Shown here: positions 1 to 7,968 of the stretch, piece after piece
Position numbering within the stretch: the stretch's first letter is position 1
How the letters are laid out: every line of letters begins with the position of its first letter
Assembly (NCBI RefSeq): GCF_000518865.1
Contig: NZ_JAEK01000007.1
Coordinates: forward strand, 1 to 64,000
Source: Bacillus sp. J37
GTDB lineage: Bacteria; Bacillota; Bacilli; Bacillales; Bacillaceae
Direction: 5' to 3'
DNA length: 64,000 bases
The notes under the pieces: model-generated
What the model saw: the letters and a program-made list of their open reading frames with translations, nothing else
Told to the model about the DNA's origin: nothing
Database searches by the model: none
Program-made: the position numbers and the translations under genes

Positions 1-67
1 GGTATTTATCAATCGTCCTCCGATCAACTCCCATATCACGAGCCAATTTACTCTTATTAATTTTCAT
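1..67 (-). CDS. istA: IstA-type IS21 transposase, N-terminal fragment
   Basis: Only the first 22 codons are inside the window. They encode an N-terminal helix-turn-helix with the pattern KSKLARDMGVDRRTIDKY, typical of the DNA-binding start of IS21 IstA transposases. The ATG at 67-65 has no good ribosome binding site of its own. A better one (GGGGTGA) precedes an in-frame ATG at 148, but that frame meets a TAA at 76-74, just 6 nt before this ATG. Either a 24-codon leader peptide precedes the transposase, or a nonsense mutation has split the original N terminus. Catalytic domains and the IstB partner lie outside the window. Confidence 0.6.
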   Translation of the reverse strand, partial: MKINKSKLARDMGVDRRTIDKY

Positions 68-218
68 TTTCCATTAATATTTTAATTTCGATAAGTCTGA
101 AAGACTTTTAACTTCAATATCTGTAGTTATATTTATTGGCATATGCATAATATTCACCCCAGAATATTATGCAGTTTAGTGATCCAAACTGTACATATTT
201 AACGATCACTTTTGTACA
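1..218 (-). mobile_element. Left end of an IS21-family insertion sequence (partial)
   Basis: The element runs off the left edge of the window. Reading the minus strand, two related 18-nt repeats lie at 201-218 and 178-195, each starting TGTACA with a GATC inside, 23 nt apart; then comes a ribosome binding site and the start of an IstA-like transposase. Repeated terminal motifs of this kind are a known trait of IS21 elements. The outer boundary is set at 218 because the outermost TGTACA starts there and IS21 ends usually begin with TG; the exact end and any target duplication cannot be fixed with only one end visible. Confidence 0.65.
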
Positions 219-261
219 TTTTTAATTTAGCATTTGTAAATGATAAAAAGTCATAAAAAAT

Positions 262-305
262 AAGGAGTGAAACATATTTGTTATGTATAATATGTTTCAC
301 TCCTT
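262..305. terminator. Strong stem-loop, probable bidirectional terminator
   Basis: A perfect 17-bp inverted repeat (AAGGAGTGAAACATATT, 262-278, with 289-305) encloses a 10-nt loop, with an A-run before it and TTTT around the end. It lies between the IS21 end and the small gene at 453 and could end transcription from either side. Confidence 0.6.
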
Positions 306-452
306 TTACTTATTGTTCCACAATCACGCTTAGTTTGCTGAAGATCACTCCTTCACTGTTTCTTTGAATTCCGACATATTATTTACCATTTTTGAAACTA
401 TTAATTAGTTAAACCGTAAATTATAGTAATAATAATTAAGGGTGATAAACTT

Positions 453-629
453 ATGAAACTAGATAAAAAAAAGTATTGGATTCTTATGCCACCGTTTGCT
501 ATAGCTACGTTTGTATTCCTGTTTTATCTCCCTACAGACAAGAAATTTTACGCATTTATGGTGATAATGTTTTTTTGGGTTGTTTACTATAGTTGGGTGT
601 ATCTTGAGAAAAAATCGAAAAGAAAATAA
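453..629 (+). CDS. Small membrane protein, 58 aa, unknown function
   Basis: This 58-residue protein starts at an ATG preceded by AAGGGTGA with 7-nt spacing. It has a charged N terminus (MKLDKKKYW), two hydrophobic stretches (about residues 9-26 and 34-49) joined by a short PTDKK turn, and a basic tail (KKSKRK), so it should be a two-helix membrane hairpin. A terminator follows directly at 642-671, which supports a real single-gene unit. I recognise no family and can assign no function. Confidence 0.6.
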   Translation: MKLDKKKYWILMPPFAIATFVFLFYLPTDKKFYAFMVIMFFWVVYYSWVYLEKKSKRK

Positions 630-641
630 TCATTTTTATAG

Positions 642-671
642 ATGGGTTATTGAGATGTAACCCATTTTTTA
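642..671 (+). terminator. Intrinsic terminator after the 58-aa gene
   Basis: An 8-bp stem (ATGGGTTA / TAACCCAT, 642-649 with 658-665) is followed by a T-run, 12 nt after the stop codon of the small membrane protein. Confidence 0.75.
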
Positions 672-862
672 TGTCGCTTTTTATGTCAAATCTATATTAT
701 TTAAATCAGAAAAAAAGCTTTTTATTGTTCGAGAAAAGCGCTTCTATTGCTGATGAATACATAATTACTATTAGTAGGTTGAGTTTAAATACAACTCTTT
801 ACAGAATCATAATGAAAATAAAAAGTCCATACAGTTATATACAAAAGAACTTAAATTGTGAT

Positions 863-1885
863 TTACAAATGATCCTTTTTTCTTATTAATTCATCTCTAT
901 CGGATGCCATTGGAGGTTGTTCTAACCATCCATTCTTAATCATGATATTTGCCCCATCTTCAGAATACATCTGAACTTCTAAGGATAGCCTGTTATACAT
1001 TGCACCAATATCTCCTCTAGGACTTTGACTAACAGCTGTACCATAATAGCCAACGCTCAAAGAAATCAAACCACTTGTGTAGAACATCATCAGTTTATCA
1101 GAAAAAGTATGAGATGTACTATTTGTTATTTCTGAATCCCAACCCATAGGTGCTGGAAGCTTACTTTCCTCTAGCTTATCTCTAAATAACCTAATATGTT
1201 TATTCCCAATTTCTAAACCTTTTAAAAAGAATTGTTTTACATCCTTATTCTTTGCAACCTGACTAAAGCCAGTAAGTGTAGCTACTCCCAAGGCATTTCT
1301 TTGTAGATTTGCAAATAAATTATCGACTTCGGAAGCGACTAATGGTCTTTTTTCTCCAAACACATCTAACATAAACCATTGCTTTTTTACAAATGCAACC
1401 TCGTCTAAATTAGGCAGGCTAGGAGACCTGATAAACAATCCTTTAGACAATAATAATTCAGTTGATTTATCATATAATTGCATTGTTTCTGTAAGGCAAT
1501 CCATGTAATAGGATTTAATATCACTTCTTACTGACGTTCCAACACTAGCAGAATAAGTTGTAAGTCCAACCTTAGACATTTGGTGTATAAAATTTAGTAC
1601 AAAACTGTCGGAATAAAGTCTAGGAGCATTTATATCAACATCCTCTTTAATACTAAAACCATATGGAATTTCATTTTTTTCCTCTTTTAGTATTGCTGTG
1701 ATCTTTTGAATATGTGACTTTGATAATTCCAAAGCAAATTCAATAATAGGTTTAATTTCATTATCCTCAGCCTTTTCGAGAAAAAATGTAAGAACACATA
1801 TGCTAGCGCTATCATTTAAATATTGAATCCAAAGTTGACCAATTTCACCCGCTGTTAACCTAATATGTTTTTCTTTTTCATACAT
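863..1885 (-). CDS. DUF3231 family protein, copy 1
   Basis: This 340-aa protein of unknown function belongs to the DUF3231 family found in spore-forming Bacillaceae. It has the family's two-part layout: each half begins with an LTAGEIGQLW-like or PLVASEVDNLF-like segment followed by amphipathic helices, a CotF-like or ferritin-like helical pattern. The C terminus carries the GWLEQPPMASDRD motif seen in the other two copies in this window (24016-25032 and 30191-31240). It is the most divergent of the three and has an extra charged tail (LIRKKDHL). No transmembrane segment or signal peptide is seen. The gene stands alone. Confidence 0.8.
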   Translation of the reverse strand: MYEKEKHIRLTAGEIGQLWIQYLNDSASICVLTFFLEKAEDNEIKPIIEFALELSKSHIQKITAILKEEKNEIPYGFSIKEDVDINAPRLYSDSFVLNFIHQMSKVGLTTYSASVGTSVRSDIKSYYMDCLTETMQLYDKSTELLLSKGLFIRSPSLPNLDEVAFVKKQWFMLDVFGEKRPLVASEVDNLFANLQRNALGVATLTGFSQVAKNKDVKQFFLKGLEIGNKHIRLFRDKLEESKLPAPMGWDSEITNSTSHTFSDKLMMFYTSGLISLSVGYYGTAVSQSPRGDIGAMYNRLSLEVQMYSEDGANIMIKNGWLEQPPMASDRDELIRKKDHL

Positions 1886-1986
1886 AAGTAACCTCCAAAA
1901 AACTTATACTTAAAAATAACTTCCCCACAAATTACCTATTGTATGTATTAGTTCCCTCTCTCCAGAAACGTACCATTATTACTAAT

Positions 1987-2481
1987 TTATATTATGAATT
2001 TTGCAGTAAATTTAACCCATTTTCGCCTTTTCTCTTTAACAAATTGAAATCCATATAATAACAAAGATTTAAGAAAGAATAACATGGATAATTGGTATTT
2101 TTTTAAACGGACTAATGATCCTATCCCTATTTTTTTAAACAAATCAACCAACAAGTAAGTAAACACTGAATCTACAATAAGATTTAAAAGGATAAATCTT
2201 ATAAATTTGCCGTAAGTCCACTTTAATATCCACATAGACCCAATAAAAAATGGTCCCCACAAAAAGGGAACGATCCCTGATAATTTGGGGTGCAGCTTTT
2301 CATACCACCACCACCATTTTCTTTTCTTTGCAATTTTATCTTCTATTGATACAATCATAGTTATAAATAACACTGCTGGTAAAAACCTTTTAATTTCCCT
2401 CTTCCCTATTAGTGGGATTGAAAACCAAGAGAGGATCATCATCAGCACTAACAATGACTTTGAATACCTTGCAATCCTCAT
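1987..2481 (-). CDS. Membrane protein of unknown function, 164 aa
   Basis: The start is placed at the ATG at 2481 because AGGAGGT lies 7 nt upstream; an ATG 8 codons earlier has no such site. The protein has about four hydrophobic helices: two at residues 8-45, one around the FLWGPFFIGSMWILKW stretch and one around RFILLNLIVDSVFTYLL. A very basic, tryptophan-rich loop (KKRKWWWWYEK) lies between the second and third. The C terminus is basic. The layout resembles small Bacillus CBO0543-like membrane proteins, but I do not claim that family. No operon partner. Confidence 0.6.
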   Translation of the reverse strand: MRIARYSKSLLVLMMILSWFSIPLIGKREIKRFLPAVLFITMIVSIEDKIAKKRKWWWWYEKLHPKLSGIVPFLWGPFFIGSMWILKWTYGKFIRFILLNLIVDSVFTYLLVDLFKKIGIGSLVRLKKYQLSMLFFLKSLLLYGFQFVKEKRRKWVKFTAKFII

Positions 2482-2823
2482 CGAATAACCTCCTACTAAA
2501 GTCACTGAGAATAGTATCGCCCTAGAATAGGATAAATATGAAAATTAAAAGGCTAATCGTAACAGTGTGGTTCCCATAAGTATTTTCTTAAGCTAACCTG
2601 CCCCGTTAGTTTAAGTACATTTCTTCACAATCTTTGAGTTGTTGTTCCACTATCTGGCCCGTTTGCTGGTTAGAGGATACAAATTACTCATATAGTGAGT
2701 GAAAGATACAAAGAATCCAGTTCGTAAAATTCAACTTAAATTATGTATTTGCAAGTATCCAGTTCTCCCCCCAAGACGTATTAATGATACCTTTCATTCT
2801 TCTTACGAATATATATAATAAGA
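2482..2823. other. Intergenic region with no supported gene
   Basis: Between the membrane-protein gene and the asb terminator I find no open frame with a ribosome binding site. On the minus strand around 2600-2680 a 20-codon run ending in a stop (reading QQTGQIVEQQLKDCEEMYLN) looks protein-like but is closed upstream by a stop and has no start. It may be the relic of a lost gene. Confidence 0.4.
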
Positions 2824-2869
2824 AAAAACGTCTTAATTCCCAGTTCTAACTGGGAATTAAGACGTTTTT
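2824..2869 (-). terminator. Terminator of the asb operon
   Basis: A 22-bp perfect inverted repeat (2824-2845 with 2848-2869) with a T-run at its minus-strand end lies 60 nt past the asbF stop codon. It should end the whole petrobactin transcript. Confidence 0.85.
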
Positions 2870-2928
2870 ATCTGCTCCGGTAATGATGTTAATGACGGTA
2901 ATCCATTTTCCCAATGGAAATTTATTTC

Positions 2929-3762
2929 CTATTTTTGTTTCACAAGTAAACCCTCAAGTAATTTCCGCACCTCTTTCCCATCCCTCTTCAACACATCCTT
3001 CACATCCTCTCCAAACCATTCTAAAGAAGCATTGATATCCATTGTTTCAATAGCTTCGTTTAAGAACTCACGATAATCTACCTGACCTTGAAATAGCGGC
3101 ACCATTCCATCTCTTGATCCTGCAGCAGCGTAGACATTGTCTGGTGCAAATACTGATAGCTTTTCACGTGATGAGATGTTTTTCAGATGAAAATGGGAGA
3201 TAAAAGGCTTAAGCTCCCTCAATGCATGAATCGGTTGTATTCCTGACTCCCATACATGCAGGACATCAAAGTTAATCCGAAGTGCCGGATGATGAACCTC
3301 TTGTAGTAGATTTACTGTAGAATCAAGTTGATCTGCCAGTGTATTTGGATGAGTTTCCACTAGAAGATATTGTCCTTTCACGTGTAATTCTTCACAAATA
3401 AGGCGAACCTTTTGTACAAGCTCTTTTCGCTCTTGATCGCTTGTTTGTTCACATCCCTTTCGTCCGACAAATGTTCGAATTTTTTTTGTGCCCCAATGTT
3501 TCGCGATGTTGGAAAGATCGTTTGTCCCTTTGATCAGCGTGTCAATATCGGCATCTAAAGGAAGGTAATCACTTATCATACTTGTTTCTAACCCATAGGC
3601 GTTGAGCCATTCTTCACCATAATGGAAATCATCCCGTAAATTTTTGGCATGTACTCCCCAAAGCTCTATTCCGTCGAACTGATGTGACTTCGCCCAATGA
3701 GCAATCTGATCAATTGAAAACAGATGGTGTCGAAAAGAGATCGTACAAATTGAGAGCTTCAT
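2929..3762 (-). CDS. asbF: 3-dehydroshikimate dehydratase AsbF (petrobactin)
   Basis: AsbF converts 3-dehydroshikimate to 3,4-dihydroxybenzoate, the catechol that caps petrobactin. The 277-aa protein has the TIM-barrel layout of the xylose-isomerase-like superfamily. Glu136 (LVETHPN), Asp166 (NFDVLHVWE), His192 (HFHLKN) and Glu248 (SLEWFG) are spaced as expected for the divalent-metal ligands of this family, and His138 and His169 sit near them. Its ATG overlaps the asbE stop by 4 bp (ATGA), showing translational coupling. It is the last gene of the operon. Taking a shikimate-pathway intermediate for a siderophore is the known role of this enzyme in the Bacillus cereus group. Confidence 0.92.
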   Translation of the reverse strand: MKLSICTISFRHHLFSIDQIAHWAKSHQFDGIELWGVHAKNLRDDFHYGEEWLNAYGLETSMISDYLPLDADIDTLIKGTNDLSNIAKHWGTKKIRTFVGRKGCEQTSDQERKELVQKVRLICEELHVKGQYLLVETHPNTLADQLDSTVNLLQEVHHPALRINFDVLHVWESGIQPIHALRELKPFISHFHLKNISSREKLSVFAPDNVYAAAGSRDGMVPLFQGQVDYREFLNEAIETMDINASLEWFGEDVKDVLKRDGKEVRKLLEGLLVKQK

Positions 3763-4736
3763 CGTACAGGTTCACCTACTTTTTGAGAAAGGTTTTGTTT
3801 TTGTAACCATTTGTTGAAACAAATCTGCAAACCTTTCTTTATTTTAAATTCAAGTTCATTTTGTTCTTGCAGTTTTTCATCTATCAAATCAAGAATAAGA
3901 GGCTCTTTCGTTACTTCATACTTCATTGCACGGTATTGGATCGTGGTAAATCCTTTAACAAGATGTTCGATTTCTGTACACCACTGTTCAAATCCTTCTT
4001 CCTCTAGATCGAGGGCTTCCCAGAAATAAGCGAAAGCATGTTCATAGGCATATTTTCGAATTGCTAAAACAGGCAGCTGTTTTAAGGCTTGCGAAAGCTT
4101 GATTTGATGAGGGTTTCCTGCGGCAACATCATGGATGATCTCACCAATTGTCTCTGTTATCGGATTGACATCATGTTTAATGCATGTATGGAAGTAGGCT
4201 TGGATTGTTTCTTTCGTTGGCGGTTGAATAACAGGCGCGTGAAAATAATAACCACCTTCAACACTCGGTTCATTAATAGCTTGAAGAATTCTTTCTTTAG
4301 GGAGGATGCCTTCCCATCGAAAGTCTGGGTCATACATGAACCACTCATCTTCTCTCTCTGTTTTTTCAAGCATGACATAATGAGGAAACGGTCTTTGATG
4401 AAATTTATTCTCCCGTTCCGGCAGCATGGATAAATCAAGCATCACCATGACATATGTGTGGTTGTCTTTTTGTTCGATGAGCCTTTGGAGCTCCTCAATA
4501 TTCGCAGATTTAGACTTTTTCTCGTCATACCATTTAAACAGCTTCACCCCATAAAGCAGTTCATACCATGTCCGAAAGAACTCATGGTCAATTTGACCGG
4601 AATGATAGGTTAACTTTCCGTTTACTACATCAAAATCCGCATCCCACACACCAAAATAATAGGGTCTATGATCGACTCCTTTCGTTTTCTTGATCACTTC
4701 ACAAACACAACTAACAAAGCAATGAACCTTTATCAT
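3759..4736 (-). CDS. asbE: Petrobactin biosynthesis protein AsbE
   Basis: AsbE is the condensing protein of the petrobactin pathway. It moves the 3,4-dihydroxybenzoyl group from the carrier protein AsbD to the primary amine of spermidine or its citryl conjugate. The 325-aa protein is soluble, with a cysteine-rich start (HCFVSCVCEVIKKTKGVDHRPYYFG) and a central FMYDPDFRWEG stretch as in the family. It overlaps asbD and asbF by 4 bp on either side. Identification rests on sequence character plus position between asbD and asbF; the catalytic residues are not obvious to me. Confidence 0.88.
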   Translation of the reverse strand: MIKVHCFVSCVCEVIKKTKGVDHRPYYFGVWDADFDVVNGKLTYHSGQIDHEFFRTWYELLYGVKLFKWYDEKKSKSANIEELQRLIEQKDNHTYVMVMLDLSMLPERENKFHQRPFPHYVMLEKTEREDEWFMYDPDFRWEGILPKERILQAINEPSVEGGYYFHAPVIQPPTKETIQAYFHTCIKHDVNPITETIGEIIHDVAAGNPHQIKLSQALKQLPVLAIRKYAYEHAFAYFWEALDLEEEGFEQWCTEIEHLVKGFTTIQYRAMKYEVTKEPLILDLIDEKLQEQNELEFKIKKGLQICFNKWLQKQNLSQKVGEPVR

Positions 4737-5005
4737 TTTATTCCTCCATGTGCTTCACATTGTTGACGTTTAATAAACTCAATTACTGTATGAACGGTTT
4801 GAAAATCCTTTGGAACAAGCATTTCATCTGGAACATTAATTCCGAAATCCAATTCGATATACAAAATGAGCTCAAGTATCATAACCGAATCCATGTATAG
4901 ATCTTCATTTAAACGTGCTTCCTCATGAAATGACGCCATTGTAGGAAGCTCCAGTTTATCTTTTAAAATGTGATAAATCATCTCAATCATTTCTTCTCTC
5001 TTCAT
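4733..5005 (-). CDS. asbD: Aryl carrier protein AsbD
   Basis: This 90-aa acyl carrier protein holds 3,4-dihydroxybenzoate as a phosphopantetheine thioester during petrobactin assembly. The attachment serine is Ser40 in LYMDSVMILEL, the usual DS(L/V) context. AsbC loads it and AsbE unloads it. A phosphopantetheinyl transferase is required but none is in the window. The gene overlaps asbC and asbE by 4 bp each. Confidence 0.9.
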   Translation of the reverse strand: MKREEMIEMIYHILKDKLELPTMASFHEEARLNEDLYMDSVMILELILYIELDFGINVPDEMLVPKDFQTVHTVIEFIKRQQCEAHGGIK

Positions 5006-6234
5006 ATATGTAACTCCGCTAATTGGTTTCTGCTAATTTTTCCGTTTTGCAGCTTCTCAATCTTGCCTACTTGTTTAAATTCCATTGGTATTTGATGTGG
5101 AGCAAGAAATCGGCTGCACCAATCTCTCAGCTCAGACTCTTCAATTCTTTCATTTGCAACATATTGAGCACATACCCGCTCACCTGAGAGTTTGTTATTC
5201 ATTTTATAAACAACAGCCTCGTTGATTCTTGGTTCCTCCAATAGTATATTTTCCACTTCATGTGGATACACATTTAAGCCAGCGACATTAATGGTGTCAT
5301 CAATTCTGGATAGAAAAACGAGAATTCCTTCTTTTAGATAGCCCAAATCGCGTGTATAAATCGACTTATCATACGAATGAATGACAACTTCTCCAGGGTT
5401 GTCTTCTTCACCGGCTTCTATTTTCACATGTGGCAGCGGGGTCCCCATTTCAGCCGGATGTATTAGTTCCGAATGAATAGCAACACATCCCGCTTCCGAA
5501 CATCCATACTGCTGAAAAACCTTCTGTGATACAGCTTTTATGGAATTCAGCCAATTGGACGGCATAACCGTACCGGAAGTCATCACACAATCCATTTGTT
5601 CACCATTCTTCATTAAACGACTTAATGTATGAAGCAAAGGGGGTGCAGCATAAAGGATATGTTTTTTATGTTGCTGCAGTTTTCTGATCACATATTTTGG
5701 ATTCAAATTTGTAATCACGATAGGCTCTACCCCTCTTTTCAAACAAGCCAACACACCGCTAATTAATCCATAGGAATGGGTAATCGGACACGCTACAACC
5801 GAAGATGTTCCTTGTTCAACAGGCAATGAGGCAACATAGCTATTTAGCTCTTCCTCAATTGAACGCCACGTACGTTCGATTATTTTCGGAGATCCTGTTG
5901 TTCCTGAGCTCATTTGAATAAGCCCCCCAGCTGCTTCATACCTAACACTTGATAAATCAATAACCGAATCAAGAGTTTGGAAGAATAATAGATCTCTACC
6001 TGCCTTCTCTGCTAGACGAATGGCCCCGTCCTTTGGGGTGGATGGATGAATCGGAAACACAGATGCCCCTTTTTCCCGAATATACAAGAGAAGAGACAGC
6101 CATTGAAAAGCATCTGACAGACAAACCGCTAAACGGTGATTCTTACAACCTCTTATATATGGTATTTGATCAAATAAACGAAACTGATTTTGTACATCTT
6201 TTATCGTGTAATGTTGGTCATTCACATAGAACAT
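5002..6234 (-). CDS. asbC: 3,4-dihydroxybenzoate-AMP ligase AsbC
   Basis: AsbC activates 3,4-dihydroxybenzoate with ATP and passes it to AsbD. The 410-aa adenylating enzyme is compact for the superfamily. It shows the P-loop-like SSGTTGSPKI motif (about residues 108-117), the FQQYGCSEAG substrate/AMP motif, the YTRDLG motif and a C-terminal NGKISRNQL motif whose lysine is the usual catalytic one. The overlap with asbD and the 15-nt gap after asbB place it mid-operon. Confidence 0.9.
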   Translation of the reverse strand: MFYVNDQHYTIKDVQNQFRLFDQIPYIRGCKNHRLAVCLSDAFQWLSLLLYIREKGASVFPIHPSTPKDGAIRLAEKAGRDLLFFQTLDSVIDLSSVRYEAAGGLIQMSSGTTGSPKIIERTWRSIEEELNSYVASLPVEQGTSSVVACPITHSYGLISGVLACLKRGVEPIVITNLNPKYVIRKLQQHKKHILYAAPPLLHTLSRLMKNGEQMDCVMTSGTVMPSNWLNSIKAVSQKVFQQYGCSEAGCVAIHSELIHPAEMGTPLPHVKIEAGEEDNPGEVVIHSYDKSIYTRDLGYLKEGILVFLSRIDDTINVAGLNVYPHEVENILLEEPRINEAVVYKMNNKLSGERVCAQYVANERIEESELRDWCSRFLAPHQIPMEFKQVGKIEKLQNGKISRNQLAELHI

Positions 6235-6249
6235 GAATTATTCCTCCTG

Positions 6250-7968
6250 CTAATCAATTTGACTAAACACATTTTTTACTAAATGGCGATATTCTTTTTG
6301 TTCCTTCTGAAGCTTCTTTGTTACTAGAGATTCAACATAAATGTCTATTATTTCGAACTGGATTTTTTGATGACGTCCTTGTAATCCAGGATGTTTTTTC
6401 AAATGGTTTGAGATCGCCATTTTTATCTTCTTCCAAAATAGTTCTTCATTAAGACCCCTTTTTTCTTCAAGAAGATAGGCCAGTTCACTTAAATGAAAAA
6501 CAAACAGTGTGTCCATCACTAATTCTCTCAATGCTTCTACAGATGACATCCAATAATAGTGGTCTGCAGGGGCATTTCGGTATTTTTTATGGATCTTTTC
6601 AAAATCTGGAACAAGTTGAGAAATCGAAACAAATTCCTTCGTATATTCAATACTTTCATGAAAATCACGTAACACAATTCGCGTTGGCCACCCGTTTCTA
6701 TGAAGCAAAATCATATTCTGAGCATGTGCTTCAATGGCAATTCCGTGTGCGACTAACAAATGCCACACTGGTACTACACTCACTTCAACTAAACGCTCCA
6801 CCCAGTTTTCGACTCCATATTGAGCCAGCCAATGATCAATAAACAATTGTCCATCCTGTTCAATCATCATAAGCGCTGTAAATGGGACAGCCTCTTCGTC
6901 TTCCTTCATATATGTTCTAATACTTTCCCTCCAAATTACGCCAAGCTGACCATGTAACTTAAAGCCTTCCTCACATTCAACACTAATTCCCGCATATTCC
7001 TTTAACATGACAAGTGCAGCATTCCGAGATAAATAAGGATCAGATTGTAGAATCTCTTCCAGCCATTCTGAAATAAAAGGTGCCGCACAAATAGAAGGAG
7101 ATGATATCGTTCTTAACGATGAAGTGTTGACCATATTCATCGGCAGTTTAAGATACGCCTTGTTCGGATTGGATTGATTCCATAGTGTGCGTACCGATTG
7201 TGTTGCTCTGTAGTGATCACCTTTATCAGACAATAGAATCAGCTCACCTGTTGCTAGTAATTGTGATAATTGCGGATATAGAGATTGCCATTGCCATGGA
7301 TGGATTGGTAGAAATGTGTACTCTTCAAATGTTGCACCTGATCGTTTCAGTTGCACATTCAACTCTTGCCACATTTCTTCACCGAGCTCTCTCTTCCAAA
7401 ACTTCTGTTCATCCTCCAATATAGAGACATGTACACTGTTTCTTTTCGCAGCTGTCCACTTAAGCGTAAATGCCTGTTTTGCCTCCGGTCCATATGCTTC
7501 ATGATCATCTAATGTAAAGCCTGTTCGAGATTTAAAACAGGGATGATAAGGATGTCCCTCAACAATCTCAGACTCCAGTTCCTCATAAATTGAATGTCTT
7601 CTAGATGAAGGTGACGTTAGGTGTCTTTCATTCCATTCACATAGTTTGATTGTTTGAGAGAGTTCATGAAAAACACGCTTATAAATGCTTTCGTCATTGA
7701 TGCATTCTCTTAGCAGCTCATCCATTGTCACTTCTTTTAACTGTTCGTCAGGTAATAGCTGAAAGATGCTTGCTTCGTTTAGGCGAATCCGATCAAATGC
7801 ACTCCTTCTTCCATTGCAACAATATGTCCGCTTCTTACCATAAAGATGAAAAACTCCGTTGCGTACCTCTTCATATTCGATTAACCCTTCATACATCATT
7901 GCTTCAACCAACTGCTTCTTCACTCGATTAGATATCTTGTTAGAAGGTATATGATAGGATTTTTGCAT
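6250..7968 (-). CDS. asbB: NIS siderophore synthetase AsbB (petrobactin)
   Basis: AsbB is an ATP-dependent NRPS-independent siderophore (IucA/IucC) synthetase that joins a second spermidine arm to the citrate core. Family motifs are visible: GHPYHPCFKSRTGF (about residues 138-151), the IHPWQW motif at 222-227, the NTSSLRTISS nucleotide-binding stretch, and EAHAQNMIL in the C-terminal half. An AAGGAGG site 7 nt upstream supports the start at 7968, inside the last 29 bp of asbA in another frame. At 572 aa it is somewhat shorter than I expect for the B. cereus-group protein, but both domains look intact. Confidence 0.9.
   Translation of the reverse strand: MQKSYHIPSNKISNRVKKQLVEAMMYEGLIEYEEVRNGVFHLYGKKRTYCCNGRRSAFDRIRLNEASIFQLLPDEQLKEVTMDELLRECINDESIYKRVFHELSQTIKLCEWNERHLTSPSSRRHSIYEELESEIVEGHPYHPCFKSRTGFTLDDHEAYGPEAKQAFTLKWTAAKRNSVHVSILEDEQKFWKRELGEEMWQELNVQLKRSGATFEEYTFLPIHPWQWQSLYPQLSQLLATGELILLSDKGDHYRATQSVRTLWNQSNPNKAYLKLPMNMVNTSSLRTISSPSICAAPFISEWLEEILQSDPYLSRNAALVMLKEYAGISVECEEGFKLHGQLGVIWRESIRTYMKEDEEAVPFTALMMIEQDGQLFIDHWLAQYGVENWVERLVEVSVVPVWHLLVAHGIAIEAHAQNMILLHRNGWPTRIVLRDFHESIEYTKEFVSISQLVPDFEKIHKKYRNAPADHYYWMSSVEALRELVMDTLFVFHLSELAYLLEEKRGLNEELFWKKIKMAISNHLKKHPGLQGRHQKIQFEIIDIYVESLVTKKLQKEQKEYRHLVKNVFSQID

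Noticed and set aside
650-889. 79-codon frame on the plus strand
   Set aside because: It starts inside the terminator hairpin at 642-671, has no ribosome binding site, and overlaps the end of the DUF3231 gene.
2600-2680. Protein-like 20-codon run on the minus strand
   Set aside because: It is closed upstream by a stop codon and has no start or ribosome site; mentioned only as a possible gene relic.
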